Source: Heterobilharzia americana (lineage: Eukaryota; Platyhelminthes; Trematoda; Strigeidida; Schistosomatidae). Taken from it: 64,000 nt of DNA. This document shows positions 38,073 to 50,435 of this stretch, in pieces (positions within the stretch are counted from its first letter, which is position 1; each line of letters starts with the position of its first letter). Made by a program: the position numbers and the translations under genes. Under the pieces are notes generated by a model, which was given only the letters and a program-made list of their open reading frames with translations, ran no database searches and was not told where the DNA came from. The DNA is taken from contig OX104127.1 of assembly GCA_944470555.2 (NCBI GenBank), forward strand, positions 115,782,741 through 115,846,740, in the 5' to 3' direction.

Positions 38073-39140
38073 AACCTCGCGTAGGCAACTAGTTCACTAG
38101 TTACTAGTCGGTCCTAGGCCCGGATAAAAAGGGAAAGTTAAGCATAGGGCTAGCAACCCTGCTCCACAAAACGAATTCAGTCTCTAAAGAAACTTAAAAG
38201 CACAAAGAAAATGTAAAACATAAAAACAAACTTATTCCTCACTGGAATCGGAGAGACGAAATGACGCCGGTTGGTAAAGGCCTTCGGAAAGCCAGTCGGC
38301 CGATGTGTTTTCTCTCCTCTCGATGAAAGCGAAAGTAAGAATGGGGAAGTGGAATGTTCGCACCATGTATGAACCTACCAAAGCTGCCCAAATTGCAAAA
38401 GAGATGAAAAGATATGGCATGGAAGTGCTTGAAATCTGAGAAAGCAGATGGAATGAAAGTGTATTGTCGCACAAACTCGAAGATCTACAGGCGAAAACCA
38501 ACAGGTTGACAGAAGAGGCGGGATAGCGGTTTCAACTACAGGTGGCACAGGCACAGATGAGGACGTCAAAGTTAGGATCGGAAGGACATCAAGACAGGCC
38601 TTCACCATACTGAAACCGGTGGGGAGATCTACTGCTCTCAGTACAGAGAAAAAGATCCGGATTTTCAGTGCTTCGATGTAATGCTTTGAAGACTTGGTAC
38701 GTCAGGAAACACGTTTCCAGCAAACTACAGACATACATCAGCAGCTGCCGCCTACGCTCGTTGCTGAAGATCATATGGCCAGAAAGAATAAGCAAGAAGG
38801 ACCTCACTCTGGGGTCGAACCAACCAAAAACCCATCGTCCAACAAATATGCGGAAGAAGTAATTGGAGAAGTATTGGATTTGATATACACTGAGAAGGCT
38901 GATTCTGGAAATCATGTGTCAAGGCAGGCCCTCAGGTGGAACCCAAATGGGAAACGACGAGTTGGGCTTCCCAGGTCAGGGTGATATGAAGGAGATCGTA
39001 AGAAGAAGAAATGAAAGTTTGTGGGCAGTGGTGGAGCCAAGTTGAAAAGATTGCAGAGAAGAGAGTACAATGGAGATGCGCTACTGAATCCCTATATTCC
39101 ACTAGGAACCCAAGGGACAAATAATAACAATAATGAATAA
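38073..39140 (+). mobile_element. Internally deleted copy of the RTE-like element
   Basis: Begins AACCTCGC, as the 34-37 kb element does at its 5' end, and ends in the family's CCCAAGGGAC followed by AATAA repeats (about 39111-39140). The 5' untranslated region and the start of the endonuclease are kept (to about 38455). Sequence then jumps to the region just after the FADD box (about 38460) and, after a second gap near 38525, to the C-terminal third. About two thirds of the coding region is missing. It cannot encode RT but keeps both ends, so it could have been mobilised in trans. Confidence 0.88.
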
Positions 39141-39774
39141 TTGTTATTTAAAAAATAATAGCAACAACAATTTAAGACCATGTTTATACGGTGTTTCCAT
39201 TTGTTGTACTGCTCAGAATATTGAACATATAATTTCCAGGGAAAATGATGCGCAGCTTATAATCATTTCTTCTCGTAATAACTTTGGGTTCCCTAATTTT
39301 ATAAAGGCTCATTAGGTTTCATTCATACAGTTACGTGATTATATAATTTCATTCTAATTATCATTGCAGTTTCATGCTTAATGCAAATGATGTATATTTG
39401 CGTGATTAAGAAAATTCATTTTCTTCTGCAAATTTAGCATTTCTTGTTTGGTAAAAATTAATCAATGGAATCAGCTGCATGAGATGTACGATTGATCTGC
39501 CTTGTATCTCAGAAATAGGGAAAGACTAAAGCCAAACATAGGAAAACCTACAGTTACAGTGAAGAAAATGTTTTCATTTTTATGACATCTTTTTCTCAGT
39601 TGTACATTCATGAATATAAAGTACAAAATACAGAACATTCCAAATTAATTTCTTGTCACAGTTCAATGCAAATTGCATCACAAAGGGAATTTACGTGATT
39701 AGGAAATAAAAAGAATCTTTACAAAATGAAATAAAAATAGTTAAGTTATATGTGGGTTATTTAGAGTGATTGAC
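39141..39774. other. Non-coding, nothing recognised
   Basis: AT-rich sequence between the deleted retrotransposon and a PLE tail. Confidence 0.45.
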
Positions 39775-40080
39775 AATCTACGATGTCCTCGGCAAAGAAA
39801 GATGTTGTAGAAACGTTTTTTGAACACATAGTGATGGTTTGAGTTTTCGAATCCATATTGCTTCAGCTATGCCTAGACGTCTTAGCTTCACTCTTTTCGA
39901 GTGGCTCGATCGCACTTTGTGTAGGATTTTGAAGGACTTATTATAGGGAGTCAAACTATCTGAGTTTACTAAGTGTTGTCTTACAGAGCTAAGGATGCAT
40001 TTTCGTTCTCTCATTGTCAGCCAAGTTGGGTAATGTTTAGCAGCGCGTTGTCTAGTCCGCAACGTTCTATCCATTTTACT
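39775..40080 (-). pseudogene. PLE remnant: C-terminal end
   Basis: A 98-codon minus-strand frame. The segment FKILHKVRS, then KLRRLGIAEAIWIRKLKPSL (about residues 63-82), then a final LSLP matches the C-terminal tail that follows the GIY-YIG core in Penelope-like elements: an LR..EA..I pattern, then P-S-L and a closing LxLP. The YIG core and the reverse transcriptase are absent. It is the 3' end of a truncated or eroded copy. Confidence 0.7.
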
Positions 40081-41459
40081 ATATATTCACAAGCTAAAAG
40101 AATGATTCTGTCGAAAAGATGCATTTCTCTTTACTACAAACATTAAATTGATTTGTTTTCAGTTCATCTTACTTGAATTATTCACTTTATTGGGTTTTTA
40201 ACAAGATAACGATGTATAAAATAAATCTTAAACTGTTTTCTTGAACTGAATAATTCATTTGAACTGGAAGCAAAATTTCACTTTAATGTAGACGAACTGC
40301 CAACATTCTGACACTTAATTTACAACATTAAATTGCACACATTAACCGATCATATAAGGATTTTTCTATTCACGCAACGCTGCATGAAGTATGAGGGTGA
40401 GGTTTTATCATATGATTTATGTAAAACAACATGAAATTAAATAAATGAAATTATATTTTATCATTTGCTGACCAAATATTTGTTTCATTATTTAATATTG
40501 CTAGCAAACAAATACATTTCCGTTCAAAACGTTTAAGGTATTTAATGCTTGTACTACAAACCATATAATAATACAATTTAGGTCTACTGTGAAGATGATA
40601 GCTAGAAAGAAGCAGGTTGTTATGAGTAGTGTTTTGAACAGTATGTGGAATAAAACTGGGGACTGACATCAGTATCATTTTGGGATAGTGTTGTGTTGCA
40701 GAGATCTGTGAACAGAAAAAGCAGATTGATTAATAACTTAATAAGGTTCACTGATGTAATCTGACGCAATTGTCTCTGTGAATTGAGCATTGTCCATATT
40801 GTGCATGGATTCATGAAGTTTCTTCTTTTGTGCAGCTCATTATTGTACGTAAGATACATTAGACTCTATAGGAATGCTGTCTATCAACAATAGGAATTTT
40901 CTTCATAACATACAAAAGGGTGACTTAATTCAAACTCTCTCACGTGTATTCAACCACATGGTAAAAAGTAACCCCACAGAAGTGAACTGAAATCTACAAT
41001 ACCCACAAGTGAATACCATACTTAAATGGAACTCTGTAAAACCTTCATGAATATTTACTGTAAATAGCTGGAAACTAACGGCACAATGTCAGGGAGCAAC
41101 ATCTTTGACCGATCAACCGAATTTTCATTTCAAAATTTAATGACATATGTGCTTAGTCTGAGCAAACGTCGGTTTGAATAATTGTGCCTTGTTAACAATT
41201 ATTTCCAGCCGAAAAAATTGCATCACACAAATATTAAATTAACTTCATCTTCTCACTCTTTATTCTTGTTAGCCCTTGAATATGTTTTGCAAGCTTCCGT
41301 GGGTATCTGAAATACGAAAGGCATTAAGCAAACCCAGCAAAGCTATTAAAAGCAGTTTATTATTCTTATAGCAGTACTGTCGGTGGTGTCCAGAGATGGG
41401 CTAATTCCACAGTAGTAATCACTATTAAGTAGCACCATTTAGAGAATCATTCAAAACTT
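40081..41459. other. Non-coding, nothing recognised
   Basis: AT-rich. The short frames at 40451-40678 and 40620-40859 overlap each other and resemble no known family. Confidence 0.45.
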
Positions 41460-41710
41460 ACAAGAACTCTGCAGCTGTATCATCCCAGTACAATACTCCG
41501 CAACATAGTGCACGTAAAAACCTGCCTATAGGTCGAACTCAGGACTTTCAAGTCTCATGGTGAGCATGTTACAAGTGTGTTAATAAGTCAGAATCCAATG
41601 ATTCAGATTTTACTGCTTCTGTCGATTCATGATATAGGACGATCTTCATCCATCGTCACCGGCGAGTATTTGAACTCATAGCCACCCTAATTTACCCTAA
41701 AGATCATGAA
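41460..41710 (-). mobile_element. Degraded tRNA-derived SINE, type-B family
   Basis: GTCAGAATCCAATG (about 41588) and the following CGATTCATGATATAG match the minus-oriented SINE at 50.17-50.22 kb in order and spacing. A reversed B-box-like GGTCGAACTC is at about 41532. The copy is strongly diverged and its ribozyme is not readable. Confidence 0.55.
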
Positions 41711-43960
41711 TTCTGATTCGAATTTCAAAATATCTCATGCCATAGCGTATCACTAATGAGGACTGGATAGTATTCCATTTAAAGGGTTTTCGTAGATTGA
41801 TTCTATCATGGATAATGTTTAGTATGGAGTGATTGATTTACTACACAACTTTTCTATGTGATTTGAAAGCAGTCATTAACACAAACTGATGTACAAGAAA
41901 AACCACAAAACTTGGAACCACTATAAACTGCTCCGTCACATCTTGTAAATATCCAGCAGTGTCAGTTTGAGAATGTTGATAACCACTTGATGAAACAATA
42001 TCTTTCCTACTGAACAAGGTTAATTCGTTGTCAAACATATTTATGATATCCGTACGTTTTCTTTTCGAAAAAATCACAAGCTGATTCATCTCCCATAAAA
42101 AAGCCGACAGTCACAGCTGACTCAGATGTGTAGATTTTATGACTACATATTTTGAAGAAATAAGAGTAAAAACAGATTTTTAATAAGTTGCAGCTGCTAA
42201 TAAGCACCGGAATAACGTAAAGAAGTCATTAAAGCGAGTAAGAATGGTTTCTAAATACAAATGTAGGAGTCCACAATTTATCAAAGATACGTAAATTGAT
42301 TTTACTTTCAATCAGCACTAAATTAAGAGTTCTACATCTTTCTAAATTACTCAGAGTCAGCAGTTTTGGTTGCATTATCTCAAAAAGTAAATGTCGGCAC
42401 GCGTTTTGATATGAAGCATTTTAAAAACCCAACTTCCTTCAAAATTCGGTTTGTTAAATAAAAGAAATTAGAAAAAGCTATTTTCAACGTAATTGGTTGT
42501 AATTGGGTTAAACACTAAAAACACCATGTTTATTGTGCCCAGCTGGCCTCTTTCCAACAGATTCCAGCTTCTCAGAGGATTGCATGATATGAAATAATGT
42601 ATAGTGGAACATAGAAGATACTGCAGAACAACAGAAGACGATAAATTTATATTATTGAATGATAAGTACTACAGTAATTTACACTTTTCAAAAGAAGTTA
42701 CATAAGAAAATGCAGGGAATCGCAATGCGGTTAAAAACAGATAAATATCTGATACTTTGTCAGGAAGAGTATAACCGTAACCAGAATTCTACATGAAAAG
42801 TAGAACATAAAAATATACTGAAAGACCGGAGGTTGATCTGATAGATCTGAATAAGTTGAGCGTTGGATGCATCGATTATAATAGAAATAAATTGTTAAAA
42901 TCTCAACTAGATAGAAAAAGAGTTTTTGAAATTTGGCCACTTCATGGAAGACACTTCTTCAGTAGATTAGAAAAAAAGCAAAATATTGCAGATATTTTCT
43001 ACTGTTGACATCTACTTCCACTGAGAGAAGAAGATTAACTGATGGCCTTTAAAGTTAAACCGGCAGAATAAACCGAAATGAATAACAATTTGGGTAAATG
43101 GAGAATTATTCGGAACATCACTTTTAAGATGGCTAAATTTCCATTTTCAAGGATTCAATATGGAAGTAAATATTCGACTTTGAACCAATTAATGAACTTT
43201 TGAATTTGGCCTTTATCAGAAATAAACAACCCTTTAAACGATGATACAAATATGAAGTAAAAGAAATAGTACAATAGATTATGCTCAAATTATACACCTT
43301 GGAATGATTTCGTATTCACAGATTATTGCTAAATAAAATTGTTAAGGTGATCTTTTTCATTGAGTTAGTTGGAATTTTGAGAAGCAACTCATGTGTCTTT
43401 CATTAGGAAATAGTTTCTGCAATATGTTGAAGAATAAAGTTTATAGCAAAAACTCATTAATTACAGGAAAGTCATTCATGTACTGAGAAAAAGGTCAGTA
43501 AGACCTACATATGGATAGATTTAACAAAATTGATACAATCTTCTTCCAGGCACTGCAGAGAAATGTAATCTTACATGATGTAGGCGACCGGGAGGTATCG
43601 ATCATCTCCAGATTTCTATCACTTCCCGATTGCCGTCATATTTTTATCATTTTTCTACACTTTCGTCTTCTAATGTTTCTTCATATGTCTCAGTTCATGT
43701 TCCGGTATCAACTTTAACATGTAAGCTTTACAGTCAATAATAGTGAATTAAGCTATCTGAATAGCGTCCTTTATCTGTTAAAGTCAAGTCCCAAGCTATG
43801 CATAGAAGTTTTCAGTATTTATACTCCCCATTGCATCGAAAAACGTTCTCTTCGTTGAAACTCTGGTATCTCAGACGATGAAAGTGTGCTATGTTTGTTA
43901 GACATGCGAGCAGGATGTTAGTGTGTTCTTTTACTAAAAAAACCTTCGATAATATGGTGA
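41711..43960. other. AT-rich non-coding DNA
   Basis: No gene or named repeat is recognised. Frames of 60-80 codons (41841-42089, 42731-42940, 43511-43717) look random. Confidence 0.45.
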
Positions 43961-44170
43961 ATTTACAAAATCTACCTATCGAGTTTTTATTGACTCAAGG
44001 TCAATCTGTTGGGGTGTTGCAGGTGTATGTGTAAATTGCCGTTTGACAGAAAAAGTACCCAGTGACTGTAGTTTGAATGAAGAGAAAAATTGGTTAAACT
44101 GGAAACTGTCTAGCCACTTTTTGAAAGCCAAACATTTAGATAAGGCCATCGAAGCAGGTGGTTTCAATGC
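43961..44170 (+). other. Coding-like frame without start codon
   Basis: One plus-strand frame stays open for about 70 codons and ends with a TAA near 44174. It has no useful ATG. A plausible splice acceptor (TTGCAG) at about 44018-44023 would start an exon reading VCVNCRLTEKVP and so on, ending IEAGGFNA. Its composition looks protein-like, but I recognise no family. The opposite strand is also open (43976-44167, 63 codons), so the strand is uncertain. It could be an isolated terminal exon or chance. Confidence 0.25.
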
Positions 44171-44559
44171 ATAAGTGTGTAGACTAAGTCAGGCGAAAAG
44201 CATTCAGGTGGCAGTTTCGGAATACCAGACCTATAGCAGCTATCACTTGTTGCATGTCCGCTCAGATAACCATTTGCCTCTGGCAAGCTCAAATTTCGGG
44301 CATGAGGATAGACACTGTCCAACGCAGTACCGACAAATCATAGCTTAATGATGGACACACAGAGATTACATAGGCAATAGTTATCGATGGAGAGGGTCAC
44401 TATAAGGTTGTCAGTCCTTTTGAAATACTTTTTTGAACAGTGATCTAGTACGTATATACCTGAAAAAAGTGACTAGTCTTGTAGGGTCCCAGTGCAATCT
44501 TCAGGGTTGTATGAAAACAACGAAAACGGCATTAAGTGACCCTCACAGAAACGGAGGAG
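44171..44559. other. Spacer, nothing firm
   Basis: Possibly eroded upstream sequence of the following retrotransposon fossil. No readable domain. Confidence 0.35.
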
Positions 44560-45760
44560 ATCACAGCAGCCTCTTCAGCATTATCTGATGCACGTAAATA
44601 TATTTCTGCAGCCTTGGAGCAAAAAGGGGAATAGAAACGAATGCAGCATTTACTGAAAACAGTTTACACAATGATCGTGAGCAATGGTGGACAGTAAACT
44701 GTAATCAGATGGAAAAGGTAACACGGATAGCTTACAGATGACAGTTATTTATGGTGATCGAGGATCCAGGAACAAAAATCGAAATTTTAAGTGATACCCT
44801 GGCCATCAGAGGAGGCGACTGGAACAATAATTGAAACATCCATGCCGAATGTTCCATTTATTTCCTGTAACTGTTCCATTGCCTAATTTACAGTAGAACC
44901 CTGAGTAGAAAGAGACATAAACTCCAATTTTCTCAGGTTCTGGAAAGACTGTAATTAGTCTGAAATAAGAAGGGTAGGAAAGTCATTAGGCTAGTACTTA
45001 AGCAGAAAGGTGGATGAATAATAGGCAGGTAACTAAAATGTCTGGTTTCCTAGGTTGTGTAATCATCAGACGTCTATGAGAAATCTGAAAACAACAAACC
45101 CGGAGTTAGCGCAGACCCTGTCTCTGTTATAGTGTGCACCGACCACAGAAGAAGGGAAATTTATCATCATATGCCCAACTTTTTTCATCGACTTGTAAAT
45201 AGCATTCAGCTCTGTCGACACAAAAGTATTTCAGCAGTGTCTAACACTAAAACCGCTGCTGAGTAATTACATCAGCTGTTTAAAGGCTATAAATCCGAAC
45301 ACATGTGGGCGTCGGAAACTTTATTGAGTTAAAATTTACAGTTTCAACGTTAAATCATGGCCTTGACGGTTATCCATCCTCTCCTTTACCATTTATTTCT
45401 ATTAAATGTGTGCTTGTTGAGATCTCACTTTTCTGCTATTGTCATTGTCAGAGGAGATTCATTAGCAGGTATGGAGTACGTAGAAAACTTAGTCTTGTCA
45501 GGCAGAGATGCTGACAAGATTCAAGGTATTCCGGTCATCTACCTAAGAATATGTACGTGCAAGCTGTTGCTACAACTCTGGTTCGTATTGTTGCCCTATT
45601 TGACTTCGGAGAATAAAAGGGTCCAGCACGTTGGCCACTTCATTTACTTAGAAAGTTGGATCAGCCGATATTGGTCAGTGACCGAAGAATTCATGAGAAG
45701 GATACTAAAGGCTTACTTGGTTTTCAACATCTTGCGTTATCTATGACGTCAACGCAACTG
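44560..45760 (+). pseudogene. Fossil APE-type non-LTR element, second family
   Basis: Fragments are readable in several plus-strand frames: NDREQWW and QMEK (about 44670-44720), the region before the RT fingers, and then a piece around 45440-45530 where MEYVENLVLSGRDADKIQ replaces the usual EYADD catalytic box. The double aspartate has become E-N, so the polymerase is dead. Most of the palm domain is deleted or scrambled and no endonuclease is seen. The family is the same as the copy at 46.7-49.6 kb and differs from the RTE-like element at 34 kb. Confidence 0.65.
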
Positions 45761-46749
45761 CACAACAGTTAACTCCATTACATTATATTTTTGTGAATCA
45801 TAAATATTATTCTTAGCGGGACTTTAGGTCATTTGTCATGAAAATACCAAGTCAGTAGCGCAAGGGTTGGCGTAGAGGTTTGACTAAAAGTAGTAAGTCA
45901 GTTAATGAGATCTTAGACCTTACCGGACTGAAATGGTGAAGAAAGAAGTCATGCATGCATAGTCGTTTTCCACCTGAATGACTTCAGTTCTGTACTTGAT
46001 CGGAAGTTTCTGACAAGGATTTCAACGAAATCCCAGCCAACGAATGCACCTAATTTTCATCTGGTGTTTATGTAACTGCCACTAAGAACAACCGCATTAG
46101 TCATTATGTAGCAAAAATATAATAGTCACTATTTTGAGTTGGTTGTCAAGCTTCTATTTAACAATGAACCAACAAGTTAAGCTAAGGGAACGCCTCTCAC
46201 CTTGAAGTCCTACCATACCAGCAAGGTCTGTTGGGTAGTGATTAGACAGACGTCAGTTATCATTATAGTGTAAATTGCTCAGCTATGATGGCGGTTTGGG
46301 GGATGAATTGCACTGTTTATAGAACGTGGGTGTGACAGCAGTAAGGTATTTCTCTTAGATGATCAGCAGTACCACACGAATGCTCCCTTCTCTGTGGGAA
46401 AGAAATAGTACATTTTCACCCTCCTGCAGCCTAATGATATCTGTAAAGTGTATTTATGGGCTCTGCGGTCACACATGGTCCCTTCTTTTTCAGATCACTC
46501 AGGAAGAACCAGCCTTCCAAGGTATGAACAGCTAGGAAGTGTCAGCCGTTCACATGCTTCCAGTGGTACACGAGACTCATTCATTTTCAAAAACAACCTA
46601 TCCTCAACTCCATCTCATCCTATGTCTACATCTGCTGACTCTAATATTTAGCCTTAAACACCTTTCAAAATCTGTCATTCTACTACCATTGTTAATGATC
46701 AAAACCATCGAAACTGCATTTCAAGTTTCCTGAAACCCCGCCATTGATT
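45761..46749. other. Tail and 5' flank of retrotransposon fossils
   Basis: Probably the 3' end of the preceding fossil followed by the 5' untranslated part of the next one. Two overlapping short frames at 46448-46733 show no domain. Confidence 0.35.
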
Positions 46750-49560
46750 CCATGTAGAGGCTTCCAACGTACAAACACTACGTCAAGCCGGACAGCAGGC
46801 AAAGGTCAACAAAATTCTAGGATCTTTAGCCAAGGATGTATGCTGTATCTCCGAGACATGTATACAAGACCTGAGAGTGGTCATTAAGTTGACCCTACCT
46901 GGGCGTAGTTTTCAATTTTCAAGACTCACCTTAGGAGAGTTCGAGAACTCTCGTAGACTCACTGGTGTAGGCGTAGAATTAAGTTGAACTACAGAAAGTC
47001 TATGCGCTGTTTGACTGAATGAATAAGTAAGGACTAGGAAGGATCACAAAACAAACCGATACCTATTCTTGATTTCTGCCTTCGCAACAACCGACTGTAG
47101 TTCGGATGATCCAAAGGATGAATTGTATGAAGACCCGTCATCTTTACTACAGAAAGTGGAGCGTTCAGATGTAGTCATAATGGCAGGTGACCTTTACTCT
47201 CAAGTAGGAGAGCTATGCTTTCCGGAAAGGCGTCCGAAAGGCTTTTGTGGAATCCCACGCTAAATAACCAAGAATGATGATGGTTAATTGTAATTTTGTT
47301 TCGAAAATCACTTATTTCTAGCCAGCACTAACTTTATGCACAACCAGAGACACTGTTTTACATGAAACCAACTATGGACGCAGATAGGTCGTATTGTAAT
47401 AAGTTGTTACATGGGATCTGGATGGAATGCCGCTCTTCTTGGAGTACCTGTTTAGAAACAGTTCACGCTCTAGTATGCTCTTATGTATGTTTGCGGCTTA
47501 CTGGATTAAAGGAACAGTAGACACTGAAGCCTGTCTGTGCTCTGCTGATAGATGAAGACAAGAAGTGCGCATTTAGAAATAGCTAGCGAAGTACTTATGT
47601 GGACATGACAGCAATGTAGATGTTAAGGAAACCTGGAGTGATAAAAGGTCTGCTGTAAAAACAGCGGTAAATAGAATTGGCAACCTATAGTGGAAGGTTA
47701 GTAGACGTCACTGAATTTCCGTAACGCCATCCGAACTGATTGATGCGAGATGACTAGTTCTGACCACGACAAAGAGGGGAGCAGCTTTAACGTAAGTTGA
47801 CCAGCAGTGGGTAGAAAAAGCGAGAGAGATAGAGAAGGTTCCAGGGTTGCGTAACAAATGCTAACCATTTATGATTATTAAGCGTACCGACAAGAATAGG
47901 TGATGGTGAGCGAAACCATTACTGGGAAGGATGGGATGCTAAACAACTCCCAGGATGGGCGTTCAGAACTTTGGGGGCGACACTTTGAAGCAGTTCAAAC
48001 GGCCATCAGCAATGCTTCCGGTGACCAGCATTCAGCCGGTCGAAGCCTAAATGGGACGTAGATGTCGGTTCTCCCAATCTTCTTGAAGTTGAGAAAGCTC
48101 CATCGGACCTGAAACGATGCAAAGGAGAAGGGTGTGACTGTTTGCCACCGGAGGCTTTCAAGGATGAAGGTAGGAAATTTCGGACTAGATAGTACGTGGG
48201 AATCAGGGGTGTTGCTGTCATCTTAGTTTATAAGAAGGAGGAGAAATCTGGTTGTGACAATCGCTGGAGGATTAATTTGACCAATATTTTGTTCGAGACC
48301 CTAGGATCCATAGTCATCCATTGCCTAGCTTTGACTTGAGAACAGCAAACTACACATAACCCGACCATATTTCAGACCTGGAAGGGAGTTCATCGATCAT
48401 ATTATTACCCTCCGAAAGGTTCCGAAACACAGGCATACTTATCGGTTAATGGCTGACACTTGTCACATATGTTGACGTAGAGGCGCCATTTGACCGCCAT
48501 TTGACCATGAATTGTTATGAAAATGTCTGGCTGCGAAGTGAATACCACATAAGTATATACTGCTTATCAAGGCTCTCAACTGGAACGCACGTAGACATGT
48601 AAGGGCCTACGGAGAGTTATCATGTTCACTGATGAAAACTAGTGGTGTCTACCAAGGATTTGCACTGTTGCCGTTCCTTCTCAACATTTTTAAGACGCGT
48701 TATTGAGCCTAAGAATTAGGTACGTCTGACATTACTGAGATCGATTTACTAGCTGGAGTCCGTTGAGCTGGTTTGGTGTGTTTGCAGAAAATTGTCCTGT
48801 CTGATGAAAACGTCGACAAAACTCACGGTCTTCCGGACACTGTGAGTAGAAATCTGACTATGCTGAGTAAGATTTTCGCTCACACCTGTCAAATGTAAGA
48901 TGATACTGCAGGAATGCTCTACAAAGACATGGTCTAATTACAGGGAATGAAGTAGTGGAATGTGCAGACAACTTCACTCACTTGGGAAGTCGCATCAACC
49001 CCGAAAGCCCGGTTGCTGACGAAATCTCAGCTCGGATAAAGAAGGTCAATTTGACATTCACTGACTTGCGTAACGTGTGACGCCGACTAACCAGATACTG
49101 AGATATCTTTCAAAGCAGGAGTATTCTGCGCAACAGTTCTTTCTGTCCTGTTGTGACTACAGGGTTTTGATCACAAATGTCTTTGCAGCATTGCTCACGT
49201 TTGGTGGAATCATCGTACAAGCCAGACAAAGGGTACTAGGCAAGATGGGCAAGTCAACTGGTGAGACTGTGGGCCTAAGTCGACTGAAATGGCTTGGATA
49301 TTTATTCCACATGCCAAGCCACAGTCTACCTCAACGCGCCATGCTAGGAGAAACGGGATTAAGTTGGAAGAGGATTCATAGTGGTCAGATCAAAACGTGA
49401 CATCAATCAGCCAAGTGCCTGACTGCTGGCCTGAATCGTATGAGAAGATTTAAACTGCCTGGTTTGGGTTCTCGAGATGCAAGGAATTAGTGGCTGAGGA
49501 CTCTTGGTCATATGGCTGAAATCGGTCACAATGGCACATATGTATTCACTCCTTGACATA
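46750..49560 (+). pseudogene. Fossil APE-type non-LTR element, near full length
   Basis: Order of readable pieces on the plus strand: an endonuclease start with NVQTLRQAGQQ and CCISETC (about 46760-46860), FATTDCSSDDPKDE and a VVIMAGDLYSQVG block (47069-47215), a spacer, FRPGREFIDHIITLRK (about 48370), RAYGELS then SGVYQGFALLPF (about 48600-48680, the family's SGVRQGCPLSPF motif, now mutated), a FTHLGSRINPES block (about 48970), and the C-terminal block RLKWLGYLFHMP to GETGLSWKR (49280-49372). The reading frame changes many times and there are many stops, so it is long dead. The piece order is collinear with schistosome SR2-like elements; that name is a guess from memory of the family. Confidence 0.8.
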
Positions 49561-49992
49561 TTTTAAAGGTTGAATATTCGCACTAACATTTATCTTCAAA
49601 TTGCTTATTTTCTCAAACAACTTAGTCCACCATTCATATCACTTTTATTGTAATCAGCAGTCTTTATTTATTACTGTGAAGTGTGGCAAACTGGGCCAAC
49701 GTACTCGTTTGCCAGGTTCTACATTGATTTCATCTCTGTAATTGCATTAGGTAAGTACACCATTTGTCGTTCTCCAAATATCCGTCTACAGCAATAGTAA
49801 CAACAATTACCATTATTCATTGAGTTCTCAGAATAAATATCGCCCATTATTCAAGTTAATACTCCGTACAACAGAAGACTATGTTTCAACTGAAAATAAG
49901 CCCAGCTGACAGCGGTTTAAGAATATATTTTTATGCATATATATTGATAAGAGTACATAAGTGCTGTATTATAAAATACATCATCTAAAGTT
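49561..49992. other. Non-coding spacer
   Basis: AT-rich DNA between the retrotransposon fossil and the inverted SINE pair. Nothing is recognised. Confidence 0.45.
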
Positions 49993-50359
49993 GTTATTCA
50001 TCGTAAACTGACATCAGTTGGAGGAACAAAGGAAACCTGGGAGCACTGGACAGCTGTTTCGTCCTAGTATGCGACTCCTCAGCAGTGCACACCCACGACC
50101 CCCCCCCCCCCAATGATCGGACCCACCACCTTCAGGCTGCGTGGCTAGCACGTTTCCATTGAGCCACTGGGTCAGAATCCAATGCTCCATATTTCCAACT
50201 TCTGTTAGCTCACGATATAGCGTAACCGCCAGCCAACTTAATCGTTGAGTAACTGTCCCCACGACCCTCAGGCTTTGCCCTCACCGGTCACGACTTCTCA
50301 TTGCAACTTCGGGAATATCTATCGAAGCTAGTCACCAATGAGTGCCAGTTCAATTGAAT
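49993..50359 (-). mobile_element. tRNA-derived SINE with hammerhead, left arm of inverted repeat
   Basis: Minus-strand copy of a SINE whose plus-strand twin is 50436-50802; the two 367-bp arms are nearly identical in inverted orientation. On its own strand it carries an A-box-like TGGCTCAATGG and a B-box-like GGGTCCGATCATT, then a G-homopolymer (C14 on the plus strand at 50099-50112) and a hammerhead ribozyme. An 82-codon frame runs through it, but the frame is repeat sequence, not a gene. Confidence 0.82.
50043..50088 (-). ncRNA. Hammerhead ribozyme (type B), intact
   Basis: On the minus strand stem I is GCACTG paired with CAGTGC (6 of 6). The core CTGAGGAG, a second stem closed by GTC with GAC, GAAA, and a short palindromic stem III (ACAG with CTGT) follow. 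Cleavage is predicted after the C at 50049 (triplet GTC). All invariant core residues are present. Stem sequences differ completely from the classic schistosome SINE hammerhead at 30.3 kb. Confidence 0.8.
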
Positions 50360-50435
50360 TTTGTTCCTGTAACTGATGTCAGTCTACGACGAATAAAACA
50401 TTGAAATATTTCCAAATCTTCACAACTTCCTCACT
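50360..50435 (+). repeat. Spacer made of a SINE tail
   Basis: The 76-bp spacer of the inverted repeat contains TGATGTCAGTCTACGACGAA, then the AAATATTTCCAAATCTTCAC segment that also follows the right arm at about 50810. A third, truncated copy of the SINE 3' tail therefore sits between the arms. Confidence 0.7.
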
